DNA of 64,000 nt from Verrucomicrobia bacterium SCGC AAA164-E04 (GTDB taxonomy: Bacteria > Verrucomicrobiota > Verrucomicrobiia > Limisphaerales > AAA164-E04), in assembly GCA_000383715.1 (NCBI GenBank), contig KB911838.1, positions 157,754 to 221,753 of the forward strand, in the 5' to 3' direction. Of this stretch, positions 1 through 7,619 are shown piece after piece. Under the pieces are notes generated by a model. That model searched no databases and was not told the DNA's origin. It was given only the letters and a program-made list of their open reading frames with translations. A program made the translations under genes and the position numbers. How positions within the stretch are numbered: the first letter of the stretch is position 1; each line of letters opens with the position of its first letter.

Positions 1-1
1 T

Positions 2-226
2 TCAACGTCATTATTTTTCACAGCCACAGATCCTTTCAAAAAATTCGATCGAAGTTTCAAGATGATTGCAGATAATATTTTTACTTCGTATCTGCATCAC
101 CAAACTCCTCAACGCACGTTGATTTTGATGATACTTTTTACAACCGATTGCTACGTTCATAATCAAAACCTAGTACATCTGGACATGGGGTACAACTTTT
201 TTTACCCGGCACATACGTGCCTGTAA
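2..226 (+). CDS. possible 3' end of an unrecognised gene entering from the left
   Basis: A reading frame is open from the left edge to a TAA at 224-226, giving about 74 residues. An internal ATG sits at 62. The translation contains plausible stretches such as TDPFKKFDRSFK and YLHHQTPQRTL, but it is rich in AT-driven residues and matches no family I recognise. The region is AT-rich and accessory, where open frames of this length can arise by chance, so this could equally be non-coding. Nothing else is visible before the gene at 412. Confidence 0.25.
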   Translation, partial: STSLFFTATDPFKKFDRSFKMIADNIFTSYLHHQTPQRTLILMILFTTDCYVHNQNLVHLDMGYNFFYPAHTCL

Positions 227-310
227 GAATGGTTCAGATTGTATGCAAAATAGGGATGGATTCTGAGACTGTTTTATCTTGTACCGAACGTTGGTTTCAC
301 ATTAAAAACA

Positions 311-337
311 TTCACATATGTGATCGTCACATGTGAA
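311..337. other. hairpin with three-base loop
   Basis: Arms 311-323 and 327-337 pair over 11 base pairs with a two-base bulge (316-317) around the loop TCG. The closing pairs are GTGA/TCAC. On the minus strand the stem is followed by a T run, so it could terminate leftward transcription. It could also belong to the set of three-base-loop hairpins seen at 794, 1510, 2891 and 3073. Confidence 0.4.
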
Positions 338-411
338 AAAATTCCATGCGTGTCAGATAGCTTAGACACATGAACGATCAAAAAATATTTTGATATCACG
401 AACCAAATAAT

Positions 412-612
412 ATGAGAACGTTTGTAAAAGGGAAAAACAACCAGAAGGTAGGGTATCTACATTATGGGGAGGGCAAGATTTACGCCTATGACATGGGGAA
501 CCATATGGTGGGGTATTATAGCAAGTGTGCAGATAAAACTTACTATGCTAACAACGATATCTTTTCAGTCGGTGATCAGACGTCTGCTTTACTATATTGT
601 GATGGATTTTAA
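412..612 (+). CDS. small protein, possibly a beta-flower-type repeat domain
   Basis: 66 residues beginning at ATG. The sequence alternates short strands with aromatic/glycine turns (QKVGYLHYGEGKIY, AYDMGNHMVGYY, KTYYANNDIFSV). This recalls the four-fold beta-flower proteins, in which short Gly-Tyr repeats such as 'G-x-x-Y-G-x-x-x-x-Y' form blades. That assignment is an inference from pattern only. There is no signal peptide or membrane segment. It faces the minus-strand gene at 592-777 and overlaps its 3' end by 21 bases. The upstream 60 bases are AT-rich with no clear ribosome site. Confidence 0.5.
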   Translation: MRTFVKGKNNQKVGYLHYGEGKIYAYDMGNHMVGYYSKCADKTYYANNDIFSVGDQTSALLYCDGF

Positions 613-777
613 AAAATACATTATAACAATCAATATCCATTTCCAAAATGGATACATGCCAAAGAATTCACCTGTCAAATAAATGAATGCTGGAATACAA
701 AATACTATCAAAAGAATTCGAAGATAGAATGGTATGCCCGCGTATCTCCTCCAAATAGACTTTAAGAAGTTTTTCAT
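592..777 (-). CDS. small two-segment membrane protein
   Basis: 61 residues from the ATG at 777; a longer version from 798 would add seven residues but has no better signal. A basic amphipathic start (KNFLKSIWRRYAG) is followed by two hydrophobic stretches, roughly residues 17-33 (LRILLIVFCIPAFIYL) and 42-57 (FWKWILIVIMYFL), with a short Gly-rich hinge between. It looks like a genuine small inner-membrane protein rather than a random frame. It lies last in a leftward series of small genes, separated from the 48-residue gene by a hairpin. No function can be named. Confidence 0.45.
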   Translation of the reverse strand: MKNFLKSIWRRYAGIPFYLRILLIVFCIPAFIYLTGEFFGMYPFWKWILIVIMYFLKSITI

Positions 778-793
778 TATATTTAATCGTGTT

Positions 794-826
794 AGCACCT
801 GGGCGACAGATTGTCACTCAGGTGCT
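794..826. other. hairpin with three-base loop, possible terminator
   Basis: Arms 794-808 and 812-826 (AGCACCTGGGCGACA and its near-complement) pair over 15 positions, with one C/A mismatch and one G-T wobble, around the loop GAT. The apex is GACA-GAT-TGTC, the same scheme as the hairpins at 1510 and 2891. It lies just past the stop of the minus-strand gene ending at 834, where a terminator or processing site would be expected. Confidence 0.5.
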
Positions 827-833
827 GTGTTTA

Positions 834-980
834 CTAGGCGATCGCTGGGTCAATGGACATAGTAGATTTATTATCATCGAATTTCTTTTTTATGCTCTTG
901 ATTCGTAAATCGAGTTTCGCCTGCAATAACAAAAGGGCTTCGAACTCTTTCTCTAATTTTTTAAAATCACTCTCTTTCAT
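834..980 (-). CDS. 48-residue coiled-coil micro-protein, translationally coupled
   Basis: The ATG (980-978) overlaps the TGA of the upstream 162-residue gene (979-977) in an ATGA arrangement, the classic sign of translational coupling. The product begins MKESDFKKLEKEFEALLLLQ and is strongly charged and helical: heptad-like Leu/Ile spacing through residue ~34, then a short polar tail ending DPAIA. That suggests a small helical or coiled-coil partner of the upstream protein. Family unknown. The gene is short enough that automatic callers would normally omit it. Confidence 0.55.
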   Translation of the reverse strand: MKESDFKKLEKEFEALLLLQAKLDLRIKSIKKKFDDNKSTMSIDPAIA

Positions 981-1465
981 ATGCCATTCTCATCTTTGAA
1001 ATAATTAATATACTTTTCTTTTTGCCGACAGTAGCTACTTAACTTGCCTTCAAATTCCCTCCACTCTTCGAGATCTTCGGCTTCAGTTGGCATTGAATCA
1101 GGGATGTCTGGTGTACCTCGAAAGCAATCGCGAAACATGTCATCGATCGATTTGATAGCTAGCATATCATTGTCACATAAGCACCATGTGGTCATCCCGT
1201 CGTAGCTAAAATCCCCAGTTTTTATGAATGATCCATTGCATTCAATCATCCCGTCACCATCTAAGAAAGGTTGGAGTAAATCTTCACAAACAAACTTGCC
1301 TTTCGTATCTAAGTAAACCTGCCATTTGTTTGTGTTTGCTTCACCTATATCGATATTCTTTACCGCATCGATATATGCATTAAATGCCTGCGTAACAGTT
1401 TTTTGTTCATTGCTCCAACCTCCCATGTATTCTGTGGGTTTGGACGTGCTAATATTATTTTTCAT
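977..1465 (-). CDS. hypothetical acidic protein of the accessory region
   Basis: 162 residues, acidic, with five cysteines and many aromatic residues (TKGKFVCEDLLQPF, GMTTWCLCDNDMLAIKS). No signal peptide or membrane segment, and no family recognised. The C-terminal third is charged and helical. It is followed by the 48-residue gene with an ATGA overlap, so the two products are probably made together. It lies 84 bases downstream of the HUH-type gene, with the perfect hairpin 1510-1536 in between. AT-rich codon use matches the rest of the 0-3 kb block and differs from the chromosome genes to the right. Confidence 0.6.
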   Translation of the reverse strand: MKNNISTSKPTEYMGGWSNEQKTVTQAFNAYIDAVKNIDIGEANTNKWQVYLDTKGKFVCEDLLQPFLDGDGMIECNGSFIKTGDFSYDGMTTWCLCDNDMLAIKSIDDMFRDCFRGTPDIPDSMPTEAEDLEEWREFEGKLSSYCRQKEKYINYFKDENGI

Positions 1466-1509
1466 ATAACTTTGATTTTACCTTTGTGTTTATTTTTGTG
1501 TGATCGTGT

Positions 1510-1536
1510 GCCTGTGCGACATACTGTCGCACAGGC
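1510..1536. terminator. perfect 12-bp hairpin with three-base loop
   Basis: Arms 1510-1521 (GCCTGTGCGACA) and 1525-1536 are exact inverted repeats around the loop TAC. On the plus strand the stem is followed by ATTTATTTATTG. It lies directly after the stop of the minus-strand HUH-type gene and before the next minus gene, so it may attenuate leftward transcription. Its apex GACA-NNN-TGTC is shared with hairpins at 794 and 2891, so it could instead be a repeated protein-binding element. Confidence 0.6.
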
Positions 1537-1549
1537 ATTTATTTATTGT

Positions 1550-2608
1550 TCATGCAGCACCTAAAAGTTCGCTCAGTGAACGTTCCAATTGGTAGCTGCT
1601 AGAAATTACTATCGCGCCTGCGTCCTGCCATAATTGCGCGTTTGAATGTGCTTGGTTCCACTGCTCGTTATATTCGATTGCTGCTAGACGCGCTTCCATT
1701 TCGTCAGCTGTCTCAAGGTGGTTGGCTTCATATTTTGTTGTATCGTTCTCCATAATTTTATCTTTCTGTGTTTTAAAAAATTCCATGCGTTCTTTGTTAC
1801 GTTTCCACTTCTGCAATTCCTTGATCAAATTCACGTCTCTAATTATCGGGTAGATCATTTTATCAGGAATGAACCGCAACAAATTCGTTTGTAGGACCCA
1901 GCGGTCAGTACGCTTGAGCCCTTTTTCAAATATTCGATTCAATGTGCAATTGTTCTTCTCAATCCGATTTTGGAAAGCAGGGGAAATAAAGATTACAGGA
2001 TCAATCGATGATTTTCTTTGCTTGAGAATGTACGTGGATATTGGTTCATCGAACCATCGCTCGTTCTCGAGAATATTAAATTTATAAGGCTCGATATTTT
2101 GAACCTTGGAATCAATCAAAGTCAGTCTACTCGGATCCAGATAAGTTGCTCCCGTACCAGATAAGTTAAAATATTTTGGAGCTAATCCGTATCGATCGCT
2201 TTTAATTAAAGTATTGAGGAAATCAACTAACAGGAGAGTTGCATTGTAATCGATATTAGCATCATCAGAAAATCTCGTCGTACCAATGTGGAGGTGAGTT
2301 CGACCATCTTCATGAAACTCAACAGACGATATTGCAGGTATTTTAAATTTATTCAGATTGTGAACTGCTCGATTCCCGTGTTTTGAGATAATATATTTCT
2401 TAACAGGTGATATCAGTTGTGCAGTCAAACGCTGTAACTCAATTGCTGATACTTCTCTCTTCTCTGCAAAACTCAGCGTGATGAACTTTTTGATATACTG
2501 ATCACTTAGCAGTAACGCATTTCGTTGATGTGCGTTCAGCGAGCCATATGAGCTTATATGTTCCTTATGACTAAATCTCCTATACTGTCTGATTGATATG
2601 TTGTTCAT
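1550..2608 (-). CDS. putative HUH-type replication/relaxase-like endonuclease
   Basis: 352 residues from the ATG at 2608, chosen because AAGGA sits eight bases upstream; an extension to 2647 is possible. No family is recognised with certainty. The stretch GRTHLHIG (His105-Leu-His107) fits the metal-binding HUH motif of rolling-circle replication initiators. About 86 residues later ISTYILKQRKS (Tyr193, Lys196) fits the YxxK motif that carries the nicking tyrosine. The sequence around the first motif (SSVEFHEDGRTHLHIG) has the usual acidic-Gly lead-in. The C-terminal 110 residues are a charged helical extension. Neighbouring small genes and three-base-loop hairpins suggest a plasmid-, phage- or satellite-like unit. 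The assignment is an inference from two short motifs. Confidence 0.5.
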   Translation of the reverse strand: MNNISIRQYRRFSHKEHISSYGSLNAHQRNALLLSDQYIKKFITLSFAEKREVSAIELQRLTAQLISPVKKYIISKHGNRAVHNLNKFKIPAISSVEFHEDGRTHLHIGTTRFSDDANIDYNATLLLVDFLNTLIKSDRYGLAPKYFNLSGTGATYLDPSRLTLIDSKVQNIEPYKFNILENERWFDEPISTYILKQRKSSIDPVIFISPAFQNRIEKNNCTLNRIFEKGLKRTDRWVLQTNLLRFIPDKMIYPIIRDVNLIKELQKWKRNKERMEFFKTQKDKIMENDTTKYEANHLETADEMEARLAAIEYNEQWNQAHSNAQLWQDAGAIVISSSYQLERSLSELLGAA

Positions 2609-2890
2609 TTGATTTTCCTTGTCTGAGTACACAGCGGTACTATCCAAACATTGCTACATGTCTTCATAATTTATGATTCTGATGAACGTTACTATGCCTA
2701 TTTGGCAATCGTCTGAGTTGACGCGTTCATCGTCTATATATGTGTTCGGTGGGGCAGCCTTCGTCAAAAAAATCTACACTCCTGCAGAATAAATAGTACC
2801 GACTGGCTCGAAACGTTAATTAAAATTAAATTTTTCGATTGCTTGCTGATATTTATGTCTACCAGCTTCGTCAGCTCCCACACATCACTT

Positions 2891-2917
2891 CCTCACTGGA
2901 CATCGTGTCCGGTGGGG
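2891..2917. other. hairpin with three-base loop
   Basis: Arms 2891-2902 (CCTCACTGGACA) and 2906-2917 pair over 12 positions with two G-U wobbles around the loop TCG. The apex GACA-TCG-TGTC matches the scheme at 794 and 1510. No gene ends next to it on the plus strand, and it lies about 280 bases upstream of the minus-strand HUH-type gene, so a simple terminator role is less obvious here. Confidence 0.5.
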
Positions 2918-3072
2918 GATGATCGTATATATATAAAATGTTCATTGAATATATAATATCTGGCTTGAAATATAGGTCAATACCCCTCGGATTTAAATTT
3001 GGGCTAGACAAAGCGTAGAAGCAACAGCTTGAACACTTTACAACTCAAAAAAAAATGCACAAAAGTTCCAAT

Positions 3073-3095
3073 AAAAAAAATAGCTTATTTTTTTT
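3073..3095. terminator. A/T hairpin with T tract
   Basis: A8-TA (3073-3082) pairs with TA-T8 (3086-3095) around the loop GCT, and the plus strand continues with T. It has the form of a weak bidirectional terminator but consists only of A-T pairs, so its stability is low. It sits between the accessory block and the amidohydrolase gene. Confidence 0.3.
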
Positions 3096-3370
3096 TGCAT
3101 AATTTCACGCCTAATATTGTAACTTCCCTGTTTGCAACATTTTACAGCAAATGCGATTTTACTGGTTTTTCGGGCTCAAATTGGGTCATAACACATCATC
3201 TGACGGTACAGTGTGGGATGCTCGTATTGGCAGGCAGGTACGATCTCTGATAAGCAGTTATACGCAGGAAATCTGCCCTCTGCATGTCGAATTCGTGTTA
3301 TATCAAGCAACGAACCCATAGAAGACTGAAGTCTTTGACAGCAAGGACATAGATTTCCCATAATAAACCC

Positions 3371-4198
3371 ATGCGAATCGATGCCCATCAACATTTCTGG
3401 GAATACCATCCGGAAGAGTATCCATGGATCACCGAAGAATTGGGGGTGCTCCGCAGGAGTTTTCTGCCAAGTGATCTGGCACCTGAGCTGATTAAATCAG
3501 GTCTCGACGGATCGATCGCTGTTCAGGCAAGGCAGTCCTTGGATGAGTCTCGTTGGTTGTTAAGCCTGGCGGAAAAAAATAGCCACATACTTGGTGTTGT
3601 TGGTTGGGTAGATCTTTGCTCTGATCACATCGATGCACAGCTTGCTGAGTTTTCCAGGCATCCTCAATTTGTCGGAGTAAGGCATGTAGTCCAGGACGAG
3701 CCGGATGACTCGTTCATGCTGCGCCCCGATTTTTTGAATGGTATCGACAGGCTTAAAAACCATGGGCTCAAATATGATATTTTGATTTTCCCGCAACAGC
3801 TGGAAGCAGCACTTAAATTAGTTGCGCAATTCCCGGAACAAGCTTTTGTCCTAGATCATATTGGCAAACCTTCCATTAAGGATGGTTCCTTGCAACCGTG
3901 GAAAAAGCTCATAAAAGAATTTTCTGAATTTCCTAATGTGAACTGTAAAATCTCAGGTATGATCACGGAGGCGGATTGGGGAAACTGGAAGCAGGAAGAC
4001 ATGAAACCCTATCTGGAGACGGTCATGGAAACATTTGCACCCAGCCGTTTGATGTATGGGTCGGACTGGCCGGTTTGTTTGCTTGCAGGTGACTACTGCA
4101 GAGTCATTGATCTGGCAACGCATTACATTAACCAGCTCTCAACTCAAGATCAGGATTTGGTCTTTGGTGGAACTGCTGCTCAATTTTACAACATCTAA
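3371..4198 (+). CDS. amidohydrolase family 2 protein, L-fuconolactonase/rhamnonolactonase-like
   Basis: 275 residues, full length for the COG3618 group of metal-dependent hydrolases that open sugar-acid lactones such as L-fucono-1,4-lactone. The N-terminal metal motif IDAHQHFW (His6, His8) is present. So are the central DHIGKP and the late YGSDWPV (catalytic Asp), in the family order on a TIM barrel. There is no signal peptide, so it should act in the cytoplasm. It stands alone: no fucose or rhamnose genes lie next to it, so the exact lactone cannot be told. glnD follows 37 bases after its stop, and the AT-rich accessory block lies upstream. Confidence 0.85.
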   Translation: MRIDAHQHFWEYHPEEYPWITEELGVLRRSFLPSDLAPELIKSGLDGSIAVQARQSLDESRWLLSLAEKNSHILGVVGWVDLCSDHIDAQLAEFSRHPQFVGVRHVVQDEPDDSFMLRPDFLNGIDRLKNHGLKYDILIFPQQLEAALKLVAQFPEQAFVLDHIGKPSIKDGSLQPWKKLIKEFSEFPNVNCKISGMITEADWGNWKQEDMKPYLETVMETFAPSRLMYGSDWPVCLLAGDYCRVIDLATHYINQLSTQDQDLVFGGTAAQFYNI

Positions 4199-4235
4199 TC
4201 CAAGTCTTGATTTGTGAACGGTTGCGTTTGAGGGA

Positions 4236-7052
4236 ATGAATCAGCCATCCCTATTCTTGCCGGTTTCACCTAAACTGATGAATTTTCTACATGAACAAAT
4301 CAACGAGTTAGCCGAATCCAAGCTCGGTAAAAAAAATAATATCCGCAATGGCGCTGTGGATATCTCGCCCTTCCGGTCCTTTCTGAAAAAAGTGACTTTG
4401 AAATTAAGAACTGAGCATCGCGTTGGGACAGATGGATTGGTAATTGTTCATGCTCGATCCCATATGATGGATAAGATCATCACCCATCTCTTCAACGATA
4501 TAGCGACTTTATACGCTGAGGAAATCCCGGCTGAGGCGCAACTTGCAGCTGTGGCATTCGGCGGATATGGTCGCCATGAGCTGAATCCACAGAGCGATGT
4601 GGACATTATGATTCTAAGTGAAGGGGGATTTAAGAGGAGTGGTGCGGAACCCTGGATGGAAAAATTTTGTGCTGCCTTCCACACCGCCCTGTTGGATTTA
4701 AAACTTAAACTCGGCTACATCACGCGCAACATCGCTGATTGTGTTCATTACTCCAATGAAGATGTCAAAACAAAGACATCCTTGATCGAAACACGTCTGC
4801 TTGCTGGTAACGGAGCCTTGTATCTTAAGATGCAGGAAGCAATGATCGAAAAGTGCGTCAATGGTCAGGAAGCCGATTATCTTGAGGAGCGATTGGAAGA
4901 TCAAAGGGCTCGGCGAACCCGTTACGGCAACACCCCCTTCATGCAGGAGCCGGAAATCAAAAACGGTTGTGGAGGCCTTCGCGATTATCAAAACTTAATT
5001 TGGATGGCCTACTTCAAATATCGAGTCAAGTCGCTCGCAGAGCTGTTGGAAGGGCATCATATCAATTCCGCAGAGTGCAGGCACCTCATGGAGGCCTACG
5101 ATTTCTTGCATCGGGTTCGCAATGAAATGCACTACCGTAAAAATCGAGCAGAAGATAAATTGTACAAGAGTGTTCAGCCAGCTGTTGCTTATGGCCTTGG
5201 GTTCAAAGAGACATCACCAAGTAAGCGTATCGAAGCATTCATGCAAATGGTGTACTTCCACATGCGCCAGATCTTTTTGCTGACCCGCCAACTTGAGGAA
5301 AGTCTGGCGCTTGACCCAAAACCAAAGCCAAAATCCATATGGCAAAAAATATTTTCTAGTCGAGAGGAAGCATCGCCCAAGCCTGTTGATGGGTTCATCT
5401 TTGAGGGAGAATGGGTCAGGGCGCTATCCTGGCGTGTTTTCCGGGAGCAGCCTCGTCGCATGATACGCATCTTCTTGCAAGCGCAACAGCGTGGCTTGCG
5501 TATTCACCCCAAGACCGCACAAATGATGCGTCACGGATTGCAGATCATTAAAAAGGATTTTCAAACGGATAAACATGTTCGTGAAACTTTTTTGGAAATC
5601 ATTAGTGAGCGAGGCAATGTCAGTCAGATCCTGCGCATGATGCATGAAGTCGGGGTCCTTGGAAAATACATCCCTGAATTCGGTAGTCTCACCGGTATGG
5701 TGCAGCATGAATTTTTCCACATGTATACCACCGATGAGCATACGCTGCGATGTCTCGAACATCTGGACAGAATCTGGGATGCAGATCAATCATTTCATAA
5801 GCATTATACCAAAATTTTCAATGACCTTGAATCGCCTTACATTCTTTATCTGGCACTTTTACTTCACGACACTGGGAAATCCAGTAAGAAAAAAGGGCGC
5901 ACTCACTCGGATATTGGAATCGATATTGCGCTGAGGGTTGCTCAACGGCTTGAATTACCTGAAACAGATCAAAAGACCCTCGCTCTTCTGGTAGAACATC
6001 ACCTTATCATGGCTGAGACCTCCCAGCGGCATGATCTGGAGGATCAAGATGAAATACAAGCGTTCGCCGAGGTTATCGGTAATCAAGAACGCCTCAATAT
6101 GCTTACTTTGCTGACCTTTTCCGATTCCATGGGCACCAGCGATGCCTTGTGGACAGGCTTCAAAGAATCTCTTCTTTGGACTCTTTATGATCGCACGAGT
6201 CACACATTGGCTGGTAAAGCGGTGAATGAGGGCGAATTTGAAGGCGAGAAAAACGAAGTCAAGGCATGGCTGAGAAGTCAACTTAAACCTAGCATAAAAG
6301 ACGATGAAATTGAGGCTCATGTTGAGAATATGCCTCCTCGATATTTCAGAAACCGTCCTCGCAATTTAATGGTTGAGGATATGCATCTGGCGCATCGTTT
6401 TATGTGGCGGCAAGTGAGTAGACAAGATCGCGCGCTGGAGCCCATCGTAAAGTGGCGTCATCAACGTGATCGCGGATTTTCTATGGTAGAACTCTGCACT
6501 TGGGATCGTCATGCGATCTTTACGAAATTTACAGGAGCATTGACAGCTGCTGGATTAAACATACTGAGTGCACGCATCTTTTCTAGAAAAGATGGGATTG
6601 TCATTGATAGTTTCGAGGTCGTCGATGCTGGCACAGGAAGTCTGGTGAAAAAAATCAAATGCGACAAATTTAGTAATATCATCAAAAGCGTTCTGAACGA
6701 AGCGACGGATCTAGACATACTTGTTGACAAAGCTTCTCAGACTCCGCCGCTGTATCAGGCGGTCGAACGAGATTCCATTCCCACTAAGATCACTTTTGAT
6801 AATGAGCGCATGCCCCGGCGCACGATTGTTGAAATTGAAACCGAAGACAGGGTAGGTTTGCTATACATTGTTTCCAAGGTTTTTGCGGAATTAAACATTG
6901 ATTTATCTTACGCAAAGATCCTCACTGAAAAAGGTGCTGCAATCGACAGCTTCTATATTCAAAATGAAGAGGGTGAAAAAATCACAACCAAAGCCGAACA
7001 ACAAGATATTCGATTGGCTTTAACTCAAGCTATGAAACTGGCTGAGCTGTAA
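4236..7052 (+). CDS. glnD: [protein-PII] uridylyltransferase/uridylyl-removing enzyme
   Basis: 938 residues, usual length. GlnD senses glutamine and uridylylates or de-uridylylates the PII protein, controlling nitrogen assimilation. The nucleotidyltransferase signature GGYGRHELNPQSDVD is at residues ~109-123 with both metal Asp residues. The HD phosphohydrolase motif HDTGKSSKKKGRTHSD is at ~545-560. Two ACT domains follow (about 755-830 and 865-938), the glutamine-binding end of the protein. A Lys/Pro-rich spacer lies near residues 368-385. GAGGGA abuts the chosen ATG without a gap; an in-frame ATG at 4278 is an alternative. No glnB or glnA is nearby. lspA begins 19 bases after the stop. Confidence 0.95.
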   Translation: MNQPSLFLPVSPKLMNFLHEQINELAESKLGKKNNIRNGAVDISPFRSFLKKVTLKLRTEHRVGTDGLVIVHARSHMMDKIITHLFNDIATLYAEEIPAEAQLAAVAFGGYGRHELNPQSDVDIMILSEGGFKRSGAEPWMEKFCAAFHTALLDLKLKLGYITRNIADCVHYSNEDVKTKTSLIETRLLAGNGALYLKMQEAMIEKCVNGQEADYLEERLEDQRARRTRYGNTPFMQEPEIKNGCGGLRDYQNLIWMAYFKYRVKSLAELLEGHHINSAECRHLMEAYDFLHRVRNEMHYRKNRAEDKLYKSVQPAVAYGLGFKETSPSKRIEAFMQMVYFHMRQIFLLTRQLEESLALDPKPKPKSIWQKIFSSREEASPKPVDGFIFEGEWVRALSWRVFREQPRRMIRIFLQAQQRGLRIHPKTAQMMRHGLQIIKKDFQTDKHVRETFLEIISERGNVSQILRMMHEVGVLGKYIPEFGSLTGMVQHEFFHMYTTDEHTLRCLEHLDRIWDADQSFHKHYTKIFNDLESPYILYLALLLHDTGKSSKKKGRTHSDIGIDIALRVAQRLELPETDQKTLALLVEHHLIMAETSQRHDLEDQDEIQAFAEVIGNQERLNMLTLLTFSDSMGTSDALWTGFKESLLWTLYDRTSHTLAGKAVNEGEFEGEKNEVKAWLRSQLKPSIKDDEIEAHVENMPPRYFRNRPRNLMVEDMHLAHRFMWRQVSRQDRALEPIVKWRHQRDRGFSMVELCTWDRHAIFTKFTGALTAAGLNILSARIFSRKDGIVIDSFEVVDAGTGSLVKKIKCDKFSNIIKSVLNEATDLDILVDKASQTPPLYQAVERDSIPTKITFDNERMPRRTIVEIETEDRVGLLYIVSKVFAELNIDLSYAKILTEKGAAIDSFYIQNEEGEKITTKAEQQDIRLALTQAMKLAEL

Positions 7053-7071
7053 TAAGGCCTTTGATTTAACC

Positions 7072-7614
7072 ATGAAATCTCCGTTTCTTCGTCTATTATT
7101 CATTGCCCTCGCAGTCATTTTGACTGATCAATCGACCAAGTTCATGGTAATGGAACATTTAAAGCTTGGAGAACAACGGGAATGGATTGCTGGTTTTTTC
7201 CGGCTCGTTCATTGGGGTAATACCGGTGCTGCATGGAGTATGTTTCGAGACAATAACCTCGTGCTTGCGGGCATCGCTCTGGTCGCTCTAGTGATTCTTT
7301 TCTTTTCGCGTAAACATTTTGAAGCTCATCGTTTGATAGGTCAAGTGGCACTTGGTTTGATGTTCGGGGGAATCATCGGGAATCTGATTGATCGATTCAG
7401 GATTGGTCACGTCGTCGATTTTATCTATTTTTTCACCTATCGAAAAGCCGGTGGAGAGATTGGTTTTCCAGCGTTTAATGTTGCCGATTCTGCCATATGT
7501 GTTGGTGTTGGGTTTCTTTTTATTATCACCTTGCAAAAAGATAATGAATCGAAATCCATACCTGTGATTTCTTCTGCTCCACCCAAGCAATCTGAACTGG
7601 ACCTTGAACCTTGA
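7072..7614 (+). CDS. lspA: lipoprotein signal peptidase (signal peptidase II)
   Basis: 180 residues with four hydrophobic segments (about 8-20, 62-78, 90-108 and 138-154). LspA is the inner-membrane aspartyl protease that cuts the signal peptide from diacylglyceryl prolipoproteins. The conserved boxes are intact: GNLIDRFRIGHVVDF with catalytic Asp116 and FPAFNVADS with Asp139. A 25-residue polar tail follows the last segment. The stop overlaps the TTG that opens the miaA frame, so lspA and miaA are surely co-transcribed. Several lipoproteins in this window (22209, 30442, 49436) would be its substrates. Confidence 0.95.
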   Translation: MKSPFLRLLFIALAVILTDQSTKFMVMEHLKLGEQREWIAGFFRLVHWGNTGAAWSMFRDNNLVLAGIALVALVILFFSRKHFEAHRLIGQVALGLMFGGIIGNLIDRFRIGHVVDFIYFFTYRKAGGEIGFPAFNVADSAICVGVGFLFIITLQKDNESKSIPVISSAPPKQSELDLEP

Positions 7615-7619
7615 GACGC

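Larger units (their letters stand above)
2609..3370. other. AT-rich gene-free boundary region
   Basis: 760 bases between the HUH-type gene and the first chromosomal metabolic gene. It holds two hairpins (2891-2917 and 3073-3095), several A/T runs and TATATATA, and no convincing gene on either strand. No integrase, direct repeat or tRNA end is visible here, so the edge of the accessory block cannot be fixed. The A/T-rich, hairpin-bearing character would suit an origin or a promoter cluster. Confidence 0.5.

Noticed and set aside
3029..3250. 73-codon plus-strand frame in the AT-rich boundary
   Set aside because: It is driven by A runs, crosses the A/T hairpin and has no coherent protein pattern.
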